A stretch of 41,246 bases of DNA from Chromera velia (GCA_018398765.1 JAHBMJ010002840.1:64001-105246); one strand, 5' to 3'. Positions 22,476-34,867 are shown, counted from the first letter of the stretch. Numbers and translations are program-made. Notes: a model not told the origin generated them from the sequence alone.

Positions 22476-25400
22476 TCACACACCCTCATACCCACCCTCT
22501 CGCGCACACATCCTCACCACCCAAACCCCTACGAAGACAAAATCTCTGGCTGACGGACTTTCAACGACTTCGACAACCTCCTTTCCCCCTCCCTGCAGCC
22601 CCCTGGCTGTCACCTTGACTTCCGCCTTCTGCTTTTCCTTTTCCCCTGCAGAGGCACCCATCGAGTCGGCATCCCACTTCAGGTGCATACACGATGTTTG
22701 AAGGCCTGCCGACGTCGTCACGAGAGGGGCGTAGAGGAGGTCTGCTTTCGCGGTGTCGCACTTGAACGAGTGGTGAGTCGAGGCGTACTTCACTCTGCAG
22801 ACATCAATCACCAAACGCGTCATCTGACATGCACAGAGAGAAACTGCTGATCAATATGAACATCTGAATGTGAATGACAGTAGTGACTCGACGCATGCTT
22901 CGGCTACTCCGCGCCCATAATGAACGCGCGCGTAATTCACCATGACTGACAGAAATTTGTTCAAAAAAGGCTAGGTCAAAGGAAGGAGAGACACATGCAG
23001 ACAAAGAAAGAGGGGGGAATGAATCCACATGCCGAGCAGGACGGACCTCTTGGGAGTGAAGGTCGCCCTGCTACCGAGAAGCGCCTCCGACACCGATGCC
23101 ACTGCATGCATCAGGCAGGTCGGCAAAGAGAAGCAGGGACGGGCAAATCCCATCTCGCCACAGACAAGGGAAGCGAAAGACCAGAACCGCATGGGTTCCC
23201 CGTCAGTCACAAAGAAGGGACGACCCGCGACACGCTCACGGGCACCGGCCCAAAATTTCTTGTCGACCTCGTTCAGTACCTGCAAGCATGACAAAAATGA
23301 AGGAAACACTTTGTCTGAGGTTTTGTCTCTCTGCAGCCGGGCATTAGAGTGTTTTCTCTGGCCCGAATGAAGACGCGAAAGCTCTGTGCATAGTCTCTGT
23401 GGTTAAGAACCGCCTCATGGGAAATGCCGCGATGCAGAGGAAAGGGACGAAAAGACACAGAGAGGCAGACAAGGGTGTCACGCGACTTCACATTGCGGCC
23501 AGGACATCAAGCAGGAGCACACGCGAAGAAAGATGAGCAGGAGAGAGGGAGGTAGAAGAAACACGACTGAGTGGCAGCCTGAAAAGGCAAAAAAAGCCCC
23601 GCGAGCATGAGCGTGCACGGCTGCATGTGAAGTAAAATGACTCACACATGATACACTGTATTTACTGCCTGACCTTGATGGTGGGCACCTCTGCCGAGTG
23701 CGCTCCTGTGACTCTGTTCCATCTGGCGGCTATGGGGTCAGGGATCTCTGAGGGGGGGGGGAGGTTCAGGAGGGCATGGGCAGAGAGGATGTGGGCCCAG
23801 GCGGCGTTGTCCACATGGCTGCATGTATGCATTTACTTCATACAGAATTCTACATAGTAATTTAATTTAATTCAATCTTTCTGTATGAAAGTAAATGCGT
23901 GTCCACATGGCTGCATGTATGTGGTGTCAACATGTATGCTCGAATATTCGTATACGCGTCCGTATGTATGCGTATGCGTATGCACGCGTTCAAAGCTCAG
24001 GAAGCCGAGAAGCAGAGACGGGGACGCGTGTCAGCACTTGTTTCTCCGTTCGTTTCATGTCACAAACAAGCGAAAAGACAGACAGACAGACAGACACAGC
24101 GGAAGGCCTCATGTGCATTCCATTCTGACAAACCAGCTAGCCCAGTTCGACTGAGAGAGCTTCCTGGGTATTTTTGAAAAGCATCAGATGAGAGCGGGAG
24201 AGGCACAATTTCTTTCTGACTCACGTGAAGTCCACCAAATTTTCCCCGTTCCCAATGCGGAACCTGAGCTTCCCCCGAGCCCCAGCCTCCACAATGCCCC
24301 GGAGACACCCGTCAGGAGAGGACGCAGCGGACCACCCGAACACGCTGTGGGGTCTAATGGCGACTGTGCAGAATCCTGCGGCCGTGTTGTTTGCCTCCAG
24401 GATCACTGCCTCGCCCTTTGCCTTGGACGCCACGTAGCTGTCTGGCTGCTTCTCTGGGGAGATCACGGGAGTGTTCTCGTCGGCGTCGAGGAGATCCGAC
24501 CCGTCATACACCACGGAGGCGGACGAAGTATAGACGAGGGAAGAGACTGACGCACGCTTGCAAGCGTTGACGACAGTCTGCGGGGAAGTGAGGGGAAGCA
24601 AAGAGGGGCAGAAGGAAGAAAAAAAGGTCCATCATCTGACGGAGGAGAAGAGTAGATAAACAAATCAGGAAAGCTGAAAAACGATCACAGCCAGTACTGA
24701 ACAGCTTGACGAGGAATTTGTCTGCTGGCCTCGAGGGATTCTCTACGCCCTCTTCCATTTGTTCTATTCATGCATTTTGCGCTTTATGTTCCTTGTCTTT
24801 TGAGGTTGTTTGGTTCAGCTGTTCCTTATCATGCCCGAATAATTGAGAGACGCCATGTGCCTCCACGGAGAGGCACCACCAAATGGAATCTCAAATGTCG
24901 ACTGACGCACGCCACCAGGGATGTCAAGAATGAATTGTCATCTCTTTCTCAAGGCATTCTTCTTTTTCTGTGCATAGCTCTTCACCGAAAACGTCGTGAT
25001 GCGTTCCGTGCAATGGATGGAAGTACAGTGTGCAGAACTAAAGCAGTTTCCCCTGGTTTTTCAGAAGGACGCCTTCCTGCTGACCTCTGCCCCCTTGACG
25101 TTCACCTTCTCAAAGATCTCCTCTGTGCCCTTTTGGGGATCTGGGGAGGCCACATGGATCACGACGGAGGCACCCTTGAAGACCTCGCACATCCGGTCCT
25201 CGTCTGTGAGGTCGCCGGTCTCATACACGACGGCCTGAATGAAAGAGACAAATGCACCGAGTGCATGCCCAAATATTGACGGCGTACGCACTCAACGTTA
25301 TGCAACCGGATGCACACATGATATCGGGAAGCGGCAGCAAAAGAAGAAAAGAAATCAAACAAATGATGAGACCCCATTGCATTATGGAAGGGATCCCTGG

Positions 25401-26076
25401 CTCTCTGGCTCCTCCCCGTCTCCTTGTGCCGTTTGGTGCGGGTAGGTGGGTAGGACAGAGAGGAACCGCCCGCCTCGGAGGACAGGGGGCGACAAACAGA
25501 AGAGGCAAGACACGGAATTCCAGGTGACGAGAGGCGAGTGAAGAGACACAAACTCATGACTGCCGCATGGGCCTAGCATGTCTTTTTCAGAAGAAAGCGG
25601 GATTGATTTCTCTCCCTTGGAGAAGAAAGGAACAAGTCTGCAAGACGCGTCGTTTGACGCGTTTGTCTAAGGGCAAGAGCCCCTTTCCAGGAGACGCCTA
25701 TACGAGCGCAGAGCAAGCGAAGCACGGGAAAAAAGGGGGGGGAGGGGCGATCCATCCGGAGAGAGGACATGATCTGCAGAGGAGACGGCTATGACGGATT
25801 CTTCTGACAGAGAAGAGACGAAAGAAGAAAGGGGAAGCTGGAATTGGTTGCCGCAAGCATTCATTCAGTACTCCTGCTTTTGTCATATTCCACTGTAGCC
25901 GATAGCCTGATAAATGCACCCACCGCGCCTCTGTAGGCATCTTCAGAAATCCGCAGATCGACTCCCCGCACCGCAAAGACCCCCTGCTGGGAGAGCATCT
26001 GCACCAGGGACTGGCCCAGGAACCCGGAAGCTCCCAGGACCACCGCCGTGTGCTTTCTTTCTTTTGCTGTCGACAT
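22476..26076 (-). CDS. ERG26: Sterol-4-alpha-carboxylate 3-dehydrogenase (ERG26/NSDHL-type, 3beta-HSD family)
   Basis: Six exons (high to low): 26076-25924, 25234-25085, 24577-24225, 23818-23674, 23279-23047, 22794-22518; without the last splice the frame would stop at 22476. The family oxidises and decarboxylates 4-carboxysterols during C4 demethylation. Seen: Rossmann motif GASGFLG (residues 15-21), GDLTDED, VIHVASPDP, VNVKGAE, YTSSASVVYDG, the catalytic YxxxK as Tyr149 and Lys153 in SYVASKAKGE, VDFT then HVDNAAWAHI, GRPFFVTDGEPMRFW, and the C-terminal KADLLYAPLV typical of ERG26. The start is the ATG at 26076; a GTG 15 bases upstream is not needed. After residue 390 comes a Lys/Glu-rich linker and then a hydrophobic stretch that continues into the CYP51 exons. 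The dehydrogenase identity is secure; where the protein ends is open. Confidence 0.88.
23808..23921. mobile_element. 70-bp AT-rich foldback element between 22-bp direct repeats that duplicate a 3' splice site
   Basis: The 22-base direct repeats 23808-23829 and 23900-23921 are identical. Read on the minus strand, each contains ATGCAG plus the first 11 bases of dehydrogenase exon 4. Between them, 23830-23899 is AT-rich with terminal inverted repeats: left arm 23829-23845 (gcatttacttcatacag) and right arm 23881-23898, which differ by one extra A. Only the copy nearest the exon gives an open frame; the outer copy reads into TAA inside the element. It resembles a MITE, although the repeats are longer than usual target-site duplications. 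Confidence 0.75.
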
Positions 26077-27019
26077 TCTCCTTTCTGGCACTTCAAGCTA
26101 TCCTTTTCCTTTCTGTATCGAGAGCACTTCTGCAGTCAGTCTGCCTCTGTCTGCCTAGCTGCTGATTTTTTTGATCACGGACTCAGTCCTCGAAGCAAAC
26201 TGGTGGAATTCTAACACAAAGTCACCTAGCTTGGCGAAGGTCGTACAGTCTGCTCACAGTCTGACGATTTGGTTACTGAGTCATCGAATCGATCTGTCCG
26301 ATTCTTTCGGACCGATTCAGATCGTCAGACTGTGCGTGTGGCGGAATTAACCCCCATGCAAATTATTGGGGCAATAATGGGGCAATATGGGGCAATAACA
26401 GGGCCGCGTGGCGCTGTCATGGCGCATGCATGCATCGTGCATGGCGCTGCTCCGGCCGCGCGCGCGTTACGAGCGCGCATATATACGTCGCGATCATGCA
26501 TGTCGCGATACATCTAAAAAAAAAAAATTAATTGCGCATGCATGCATGCATGCACGTGCAGATCCATGCATGCATGCGTGAATTCAGGAACATGCATCAC
26601 CTCGATCATGCAGACAAGCATGCATGCAGGCTCACAGAGCTCATCTTTCTGAGACAATGTCCTTGATGGCTTCCAGTCTCGCAGCTTCTGCCAGCCTTCC
26701 TCTGAATCGACATGAGTGTCGTGCGACATCGCGAGAAAGCAGTTGATCGACTGACCCGCATGTACACTACGCAGACAGCGGGCCGTCTACTTCTTTCAGT
26801 CGTACGTAGACTTTCGCTTTTGACACGTGCTTTGGAGTGACCCGCGCCCAAATCATACGAGGACCGCTTGGCACACTTTGATGCCAATGACTTCTGATCA
26901 GCAACAGAAGACTCGGCCCCGTTCGATATTTGATCTAAAGATTTAACTTTTCCTGCTTCTGCATTCTTTTGCCTTTAGCTCCTCTCAAGAACTGAAACAA
27001 AAAAAAAGAGTAGGAGAAA
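26077..27019. promoter_or_regulatory. Divergent intergenic region rich in palindromes
   Basis: This region separates the sterol gene (start 26076, minus) from the large unknown gene (start 27020, plus). It holds a long hairpin (26255-26334), three tandem GGGGCAATA-like units (about 26367-26399), GC-rich alternating sequence around 26455-26480, tcgcga-flanked palindromes near 26490-26512, a short poly-A run, and a TGCA array (about 26535-26578). I see no coding exon here. Confidence 0.5.
26255..26334. repeat. Foldback with 14-bp perfect arms
   Basis: CACAGTCTGACGAT (26255-26268) is the exact reverse complement of 26321-26334. An inner hairpin with GTCCGA and TCGGAC arms lies between them, so the whole 80 bases can fold into one imperfect stem. 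It lies about 180 bp upstream of the sterol gene start. Confidence 0.75.
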
Positions 27020-27670
27020 ATGCTGCGCCCGCCAGGGTACAACGAGCACGAAGAGTGGGGACACCCCTTTTCTTCCCCCACTGACCTTCCCGCCTTCTCA
27101 CTTTCCCCTCCGGCGGTCCCTCCGGAGGTGGAGTACATCCCCCAGAACCTTCTTCACCGTGCCGTCTCCTCAGACTCCGAAGTCAGCGGAGGGATCAGTA
27201 ACTTCTCCGACCACGACCCTCGTCATGGAGGTGTGAGGAGTGACTACCGTGCGTCGGTACAGTCGGCAGGGCTCAATCACCGTGCATCACTGCAATCTGC
27301 TGGATTGAACCACAGAGCTTCATTGCAGTTGCAGCCTGCGCATGCTTTGGCCTCAATACACGGAAATCTGCCTTCTGGGACCAACAGGAAACAATCGCAC
27401 ATGCTCTCAGACCAGACACCCTCCGCTAATGGAGTTACTCCGTTGGCTGCTGGACTTGCTGGAGAGGCCTTAGACGCCTCTGCCTCATTCGCAAATTTGG
27501 TTGCAGCAAATGACGAACTTTTTAGAGACGCGAAATTGGCAGAATTCTTCTTCAGCAGGACAGACAGAGTCGCAACGACCAGAGAAAGAGAAGGAGCAGA
27601 GACACACAGAGGTGGGTCTCTCTGTCTCTCTATCTCTCTGTCTGGCGGCCTCTTTCTTTCTTTCTTTCTT

Positions 27671-27707
<37 letters not shown>

Positions 27708-29901
27708 CGTGTGTGCACATACACAAACGCACCCCTTTCCGTTGGAAGCTGGCTGCAACCCGATTGTCGCGTAATATACAAGTCACTTCGACGGCAGCGT
27801 CCCTCGGACCCTTTCCTCCCCCATTCGTCCTGGATTTGTGTGTCTGTTGATGTGTTGTCACACACGTTTCAACACCAGATATGGTCACTGTGTCTTCTCC
27901 TCTTCCTGATACCTTCAAGGTCTCTGTCAACTCTTGTTGATACACACACATGGTTCCACATGCACACTTTCTTGCGCACGCCTTCGTGCTCTTCATTCCG
28001 TGCCTATGCATCATTCAATGCATCCACAAATGCATTCATTCGTTGTCTCTCACTCCTTCCCCTCCAGGATCTCTGTCAACTCGCACTCGCACTGCTGGTC
28101 GCACCGCTACGGTGGGTTTCGTCTCTCTCCCCCTGTCTACGCCCTCCGAATTCACTCGTAGGTACAACCTCGTCACCTCATTGGCTGCCTCTCGCATCGA
28201 TGCTGCCGATCCCGAAGGAATGCCGCTTCTGGAGTTTGAAGATACAGAGGACGAGGAGGAGGACGCAGGGGAAGCACAGCAGAAGGGAAAAGGGGGGATG
28301 GGACCCCTTCCTGCTCTCGTGCCGCCTGTGAGTGCGGGTGGACACGGAGGGTCTGGACCCCTCAGTCAGGGCAGGAGCAGCCCTCAGATGCCTCCAGCGG
28401 CACATCAGGCACAGGCACAGGGACGACCATACACGACGCACATCTTTCTTCCAGCCCCCCCCCCCAGTCTTGTGTCTGGAAGGAGAAGAACGAGGGAGTC
28501 TCATATGTTCTCTCAGATAGATCGGGAGAGAGTGGGCTCGAGTCCGTCAGGACAGAGAGACAGGGGCAGCACTGGGTCTGTGCTGAGCAGAGGGAGAACG
28601 GGAACTTTGCAACAGGAGAAACAGTCACTCGCGTTCTGGGAAAAAGCGGTCAGCCCGTCCTTCCTTTCCTCTGTCTGCCTGTCCAACGACACCCCTTGAG
28701 GTCTGCATGAGCATACCCGTATCCAAAATTGGGAGAGATTGAACAAACTGGCCTTCCAGAACACCTCTTTGAATGCCTACTTAATTGCCACTTGATCCCT
28801 GCGAGCTTCCGAGTTACCACTCCCTCCTCTGAAAGTTTTGATTCTATCAATTCAATATGGATCCTGCCTGCCTGCCTGCAGGTTGACCCCGCCCGATTCC
28901 GGAGACTGTGTGCCCAGATGGAGAAAGCCCTCGGAGAGGCTGCAGAGAGCCAACTGTTGAGTAAAAAGCTCGGCCCCCTCTCGGGCGATGAAGATGACTG
29001 GGAGCTCATGGGCAGTGCAGTCAACACTATGGGGAAGGGATTTGGAATTTCGATGATTTCTGGTCTTGTCAGGGCGCGTTCCCGTGCGCGCATTCGGGCA
29101 ACGGCTGCTCAGGAGGAGTTGCGGGAGCAGATGCACGAGGCGAGACGACCAACCAGAAGAGAGAGAGACAGGGGAGGAGACATGGACGATCGGCAAGAGT
29201 CTTCTTCCAGAAGAGGGAGAGCAGGGGGGAGGTCTTTTGCTTGCTTTGCTGACGGCGCTATCTCGCACGATGCGGAACGGGTGTAAGTCACACATCGCCT
29301 CATTCGATCTCTCTCTCTTTCAGCCATTCACTTTCATGGAACGTTCTGCACTCGCCAGGCAGACTGTCAGTGAGGTCTGCCAGTGAGTCAGTGAGTGAGT
29401 GAGCAACTCAGATTTTCGGCCATTCTTCTTCCTGGGTTCATGGCAAGAATACAGCTGCGTTGTTCTCCGGTGTTTCTTCTGCTCTCCTCCCGCCTGCTCT
29501 CTTCTTCTTGCTCTTGTTTTATTAATATCGAAAGGGCAGAAGAAAGGAAGCGAACGCCGAAGGGCCTCTAGTGGACAGTACAGACAGCCGGTGCATCAGA
29601 TAATCTTGATGAAACTCCCGTGACGAACATCCGGTCTCTGACTCGTATCAACACGTGTCCGTGTCTGTATGAATAAATTTCGGGTTTTGGGCCTATTAAT
29701 ATATGGACACGGTGGTCTTTGTTCCTGATGTCTCTGGTGGGCAGTCATACGGAAAGCATGAAGGCTGGAATATAAACGTTCCGTTTCCTTCTCTTCTCCG
29801 CAACACTTTTCATGTGGGTGTTTCCTTCCACTTAAAGAGATGGGCCCGCGGTGCACTTTTATGCATTCGCCTGGTTTCGTGTACTCTTTTCCATTCCCGT
29901 T

Positions 29902-29941
<40 letters not shown>

Positions 29942-30808
29942 CAATTCAACCAGATTCTCTGAAAATCCGTACAAAACACTCACGCATGTGTGGATGACTT
30001 GTCTGTGTGTCATGCAGGGCTGAACTTCTCCAGCTCTACGAGGACAGAGTCGCGGATGCCAACAGACAGCAGAGACTTCTGGAGAGACAGAGAGCCATCA
30101 GAGAGGCCAGACTTCTTCAAGCGGCAGGAAAGGGGGGGACCTCGCCAGAAGGGGGGGTACGTCTCTCTCTCTCTCTCTCTCTCTTTCATTTGAATGATTC
30201 GCAGCGTTTCCTTGTAGGATGTCTTTTTTGTCCGGCGGGCCCCAGACAGTAGTCATCAGGTTCACATCGGCATTGCCTTGAGCAAGCTGTGATGCTGAAA
30301 GCAAGAAAGCAAGGAAGCAAGGAAAGACGATACAGAAGATTTCTCAAGCACAAGAAAACACCAAGCATTTCTCCGTGTTTGTCGGCCAGATGTTTATCTT
30401 GCTGCATGCCGAGTTCTCAAACTTCCGGAATTTATCCACATACAGTTCGAGTCTTGCTTGTGGGTTTTTCTTCTATTCCCATTTTCTCTCTTTCCCGCTC
30501 GCTTCCTGTCACCTCGCACTAAATGAATGGAGAAACTTGCTTCTGCGTGTGCTCGGGCGTCTTCACGTCTTTCCAGCTGTATTTGAATCTGTATTTTCCG
30601 ATGTTTATTGTCTCTTTCCATCTGTCTGTCCGTCTGTCTTCACACAGGACAAGAGAAGCGAACCGCCATCATTTGATATCTTGAGAGGGAAAGAGGCCGA
30701 CGCTTTGAGCATCCACCAAGCAGGTCCGCTTGTTCTCTTTAATTGCCTCTAGGATCTTGCCATCCGGTCAATTCGACTCAAAACACAAAACAGTCGGGAT
30801 GTGAATAA

Positions 30809-30839
<31 letters not shown>

Positions 30840-33800
30840 GAAGAAATTGAGTGGAGAGCGTACGTTGCTCAGAAACAAGACATTCGTGGAACACAAAGAG
30901 AGAAAAAGCGAATAAAAAAATGTTTTGTCAGCAGAAAGGACAAAAAACATTTTTCTGGGTCTGTTGATGTCTCTCTAGTCCCTTTAGACCAAGTGTCGCC
31001 TGCCTCCGTGTCTCAACTTGTGGCTGTTCCTGATGCAGTCATCTTGGCTGTGACATTGATTGGCCGCACTTTGCGTGTCAGTCAATCTGGCAGTTTTTCA
31101 ATAGGGTCGCTGTCTTTGGGCTTGCTGTAACTTTTGTGCATGCATCTCCACTGCAAGTTCTGATGAATAATTCGGTTGCAGCGGCGAGCGATTGGCACAC
31201 AATGAGGCGCCTCATTTGCAAATTAGGTGTGTGCTGTCTTTTCTTTCTCCGTCGTGTAGTTTTCTCCCTCTTTCTCCCCCCCCTTTCTCCCTCTTTCTCC
31301 CCCCCCTTTCTTCCGCTTTTCGTTCTCCCTTCTTTCCTTCTTCTCGCCCTGGATCACCGTCGCGATTCCTTTCTAACCGTGTTAGGAGTTCGTTTGGCAT
31401 GGCGTCTTTTCTCGAACAGAATTTGGACGACGAAGGGTGAACGATGCCTTTCGAGTATTCTCCTTTACTTTCAAGTCCGTTGAAAACTTTTTTTTATTGC
31501 TCATACAACTCCGGGTCTGAATTCACGCACCTCCCTCCCTCCCTCCCTCCCTCCCTCCTGCAGAATGGTTCCAAAATCATCCCGACAAATTGGACCCTCT
31601 GATCAACATCTGGGTGGACGTGCAGTCTGAACTTCGTCAGTCTGTCAGGCAGTCTGTCAGTCACCTAGTCAGTGAGCATGTCAGTCTATCTGTCTGTCAC
31701 TTTTGCAGTGTGCGAGACAGTCTCTTCTTTTGTCCTGTCCCATGCTGTCATTTGTTCGCTGACTCACTCGTTCCTTATCCAACCATTTAATCAGCCAGCC
31801 AGCCAGTGAGTCAATTAGTTATTCTGCCTACCAGTGCTAGCTGCATCCATCCGTCTTTTGCCTGTATTGTCCATCAACAGTGTGTATAACTTTCTTTGTC
31901 TCGACAGGCCGGAGTCAATGCTGGGCTATTTTGTATGGAAGCTCAAACATGCATGGCGTAGCAGCATGGGCCGTTTTTCTTCGCAAAGATGGTTTCGTTT
32001 TCTTTCCTGTCTCCAATTACGCCTGTAGATTTTTCAACTCACCATGTGTGTCTTTCTGAACGCGTTAATATGAAGCACTTCCTTCTCCTGGATTGGCATG
32101 TGTGCAGACACCCTCTTGTCGGCAGTGAAAATACTTTCATGCATATTCATTGAAATGGGTGAAAATTCTTTCATAATAAAAAATTCTGTATGAATATGTA
32201 TGAAAGTGTGCAGACACCCTCTTGTCGGCAGTGAAGGTCCAGTCGTTCATCCGTTTGATTCACTCCCTCAGGAGGCAGAGAGCGAGAGATCAGGAGAAAG
32301 GACTCCGGCCCTCTGCATTCCTTTTGTCAAAAAAGAAAGAGCAGGAAGCTGCAAAAAAGAAAGAGCAGGAAGCTGCAGAAAAACAAAAACAGCAACAGCA
32401 GCAACAACAACGGACACAGGAACTACAGCAGATGCCAACGGTGGGTCGCCAAAGTATACGTGCATTTCTGGTCTTCTGAAAGGCCAGGGGCTTGTTCATG
32501 TAAATTAAGGATCAAAAAAGTAAAGAAAGCCGCAAGCGCCGGAGCCTATATCGTGGAGGGCCAAGCCTGTGAAACACAAACACACTGGAGGTGGAATCTC
32601 TCTCTAATCTACCAAGCCCCACTGGTGGCCTGTGCCCTCGTCCCATTGAGCGTCTCCTGTTTCAATCAAAGCCGCTTCTCGATCGATCCTCGAATTGATT
32701 TCTTTTGCACATCCGAAGAGACTTGATGGTTCACTCGCAATCTTCCTGCCCAGCAGACATTCTTTCTGGATGGCCGATTTAACTCCTCTTTTCTCTCTGC
32801 TTTCGTGGTCCACAACAGAGGGACTCGGTCGGAGGCTTAACATCTTAAGAAGAAGTGAAGTAAATGTATTGCTGCGAAGTTTTTCTGTTACTACTGTTCT
32901 CACCTGCAGGGCGAGTTGCAAAACTCCCAGGCTGCTGCCCCAAAGAGACGGCGTGCGTCTGTGCTGGGCGCCCCGATGAGTGAGAAGCAGATGAAGAAGG
33001 CAAAGATGAAGGAGAGGCTGACCATCATCAACAAAACGGTCTGTGGGCAAATGAACGAGAAGAGAGGAGGGGGACGATTACTCCAGAGAGAAACAATCCC
33101 GGTGAAGGAAGGGAAAAAAAGGGACGCTGAGAAAAGCAGCTTTCGTTCCACAGTTTCTGATGAAAGTTTCTTTTTTTGCTGTTTCTGATAAAGTGCAATC
33201 TTTGTGGACTCTCCCTCTTTTTCAGCCGAAAACACTTTCTACAACACTGCCAGGTCACGTATATTTCATGAACACAGTCCCCTTTCCTCTTCTCGCCTCT
33301 TCTCTCCTCTCCGTTTTCGCCTTGAGGGTAGGCGTCTGCCAGGTCGGGTCCACATGTTGATGTTCTCTTCAGGCTTTGAAAAAACCATGTGTGTGTTTGT
33401 GTGTAGGGGTGTATGTGTATGGACATCGTGATTTTTGCAGCTCGAAGCTGGGGGTCTGGAAGACGGCGCAATGCCGTTGACGAAGCAGGTCAGTGGGGTC
33501 ACTTTAGGACAGCGACAGAGAGAGAGAGAGAGGGAATCTCATGCGAGTTGGTTGGAGTCTGCTCTGTGGTCTTTCTGTAGAGCTGAAGCATGTCAGGAAG
33601 ACAGTGCTGATTCCTAGGAATGCAGTCTCAGCTGAGAGTCGTTTCTGCCCCTGATGATGTTTCTCGTCAACTTTTTGTCCTGCCTCTCTTCTTTTGCCTT
33701 GATCATCTGCACAGATAAATATTGATTCAGTCGAATTAATCACAATTAATTTTGACACACATTATCCTCTCCAGGTGATCCTCTGGTTCCTCCTACACGT

Positions 33801-34769
33801 CTTCGACCAAGCTGAGGTCGTTGCCGATACAGATGACTTTCTGTCGGCAGAGAAAGTCCTGAGGAACACTGAGGAAACTGCTCTAAGTTGGTACGTCAAT
33901 CCAAAACAAGGACAGGAAGGATGCACATACAGTGAAAAGAGCAGGTGCACCACACAAAGATGCCACACCATCGGGAAAAATTTAGATTCGATGCGATGCG
34001 TCCACAGAGAGATCCCGGAGAAACATGCAGAGACAGCGAAGTGAATCTGCAAGAAAAAAATAAATGGGAGAAGCAGGTATGGCTAGCAAGTAAGGATGAA
34101 ATGTCGATTTGCGTACCTGTCTTCTGTGTCCTTCCCTTCAGTCACCTACACTCACTTTTCTTGGCCTATCACACAGAGCACTCTGACCTACGCGAACCAG
34201 TCCCTCCTTTTCTTTTCTCTTCCTCGCCCAGTCCTTCTGTCTCATCCGCCTCGTTTGTCAAAGGTTGGCTTGTACCTCTCTGAAGCCCAAAAGGGGGTGG
34301 GTTGAGTTTTTCACCGTCCTCCCAGGGCTTTTAACTTTTCACTTATGTGCATACACGCGCATAAATATGCCGTCTAAAGTGCATGTGTAGGTAGCCGCAT
34401 TTGCTTAATTCGATGCATGAACGAACTTTTGTTTTGCAGCCTGGTCCCGAGTATTCGAAGCGCAAGACAGAAGCTGGTCTCGGAGGCGAGGAGCAGGAGA
34501 CAATCACAGGTAGGCAGGATTCTTTGAGAGACAAATCGACTCAAAGGACGATCTCGGATGTGTTCAGGAATTGGCAGAGAGAGACACGGGATGCAAAGGT
34601 AATATCCGAAAGGGAAACTTCACAGCGGCCCATTTCTTTCTTGCCTCGAACCGACGGTGGATGAAAGATTCGGGCTCCATACACTTGAGAGCAGCTAGAT
34701 GGTTGGCACTCAACGATTTCATAGGAGAGAGTGCCTCGTTATCTCTCTGTAAACTTGATATCAATTTGG

Positions 34770-34810
<41 letters not shown>

Positions 34811-34836
34811 CGTGTGTGTGTGCGTGCGTGTGCGTG

Positions 34837-34867
<31 letters not shown>

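Noticed and set aside
26077-26091. An upstream GTG start adding five residues to the dehydrogenase
   Set aside because: The ATG at 26076 gives a normal distance to the GASGFLG motif, and eukaryotic GTG initiation is unlikely.
27871-27918. A possible extra exon (frame D-M-V-T-V-S-S-P) before the second exon of the large gene
   Set aside because: It would end in phase 0 while the next exon needs phase 1, so it breaks the frame. Skipping it keeps phase.
31911-32027. A possible exon after tcgacag in the large gene
   Set aside because: The exon ending at 31635 joins in phase directly to 32214, giving a sensible helical, IQ-like sequence. The candidate reads into a stop.
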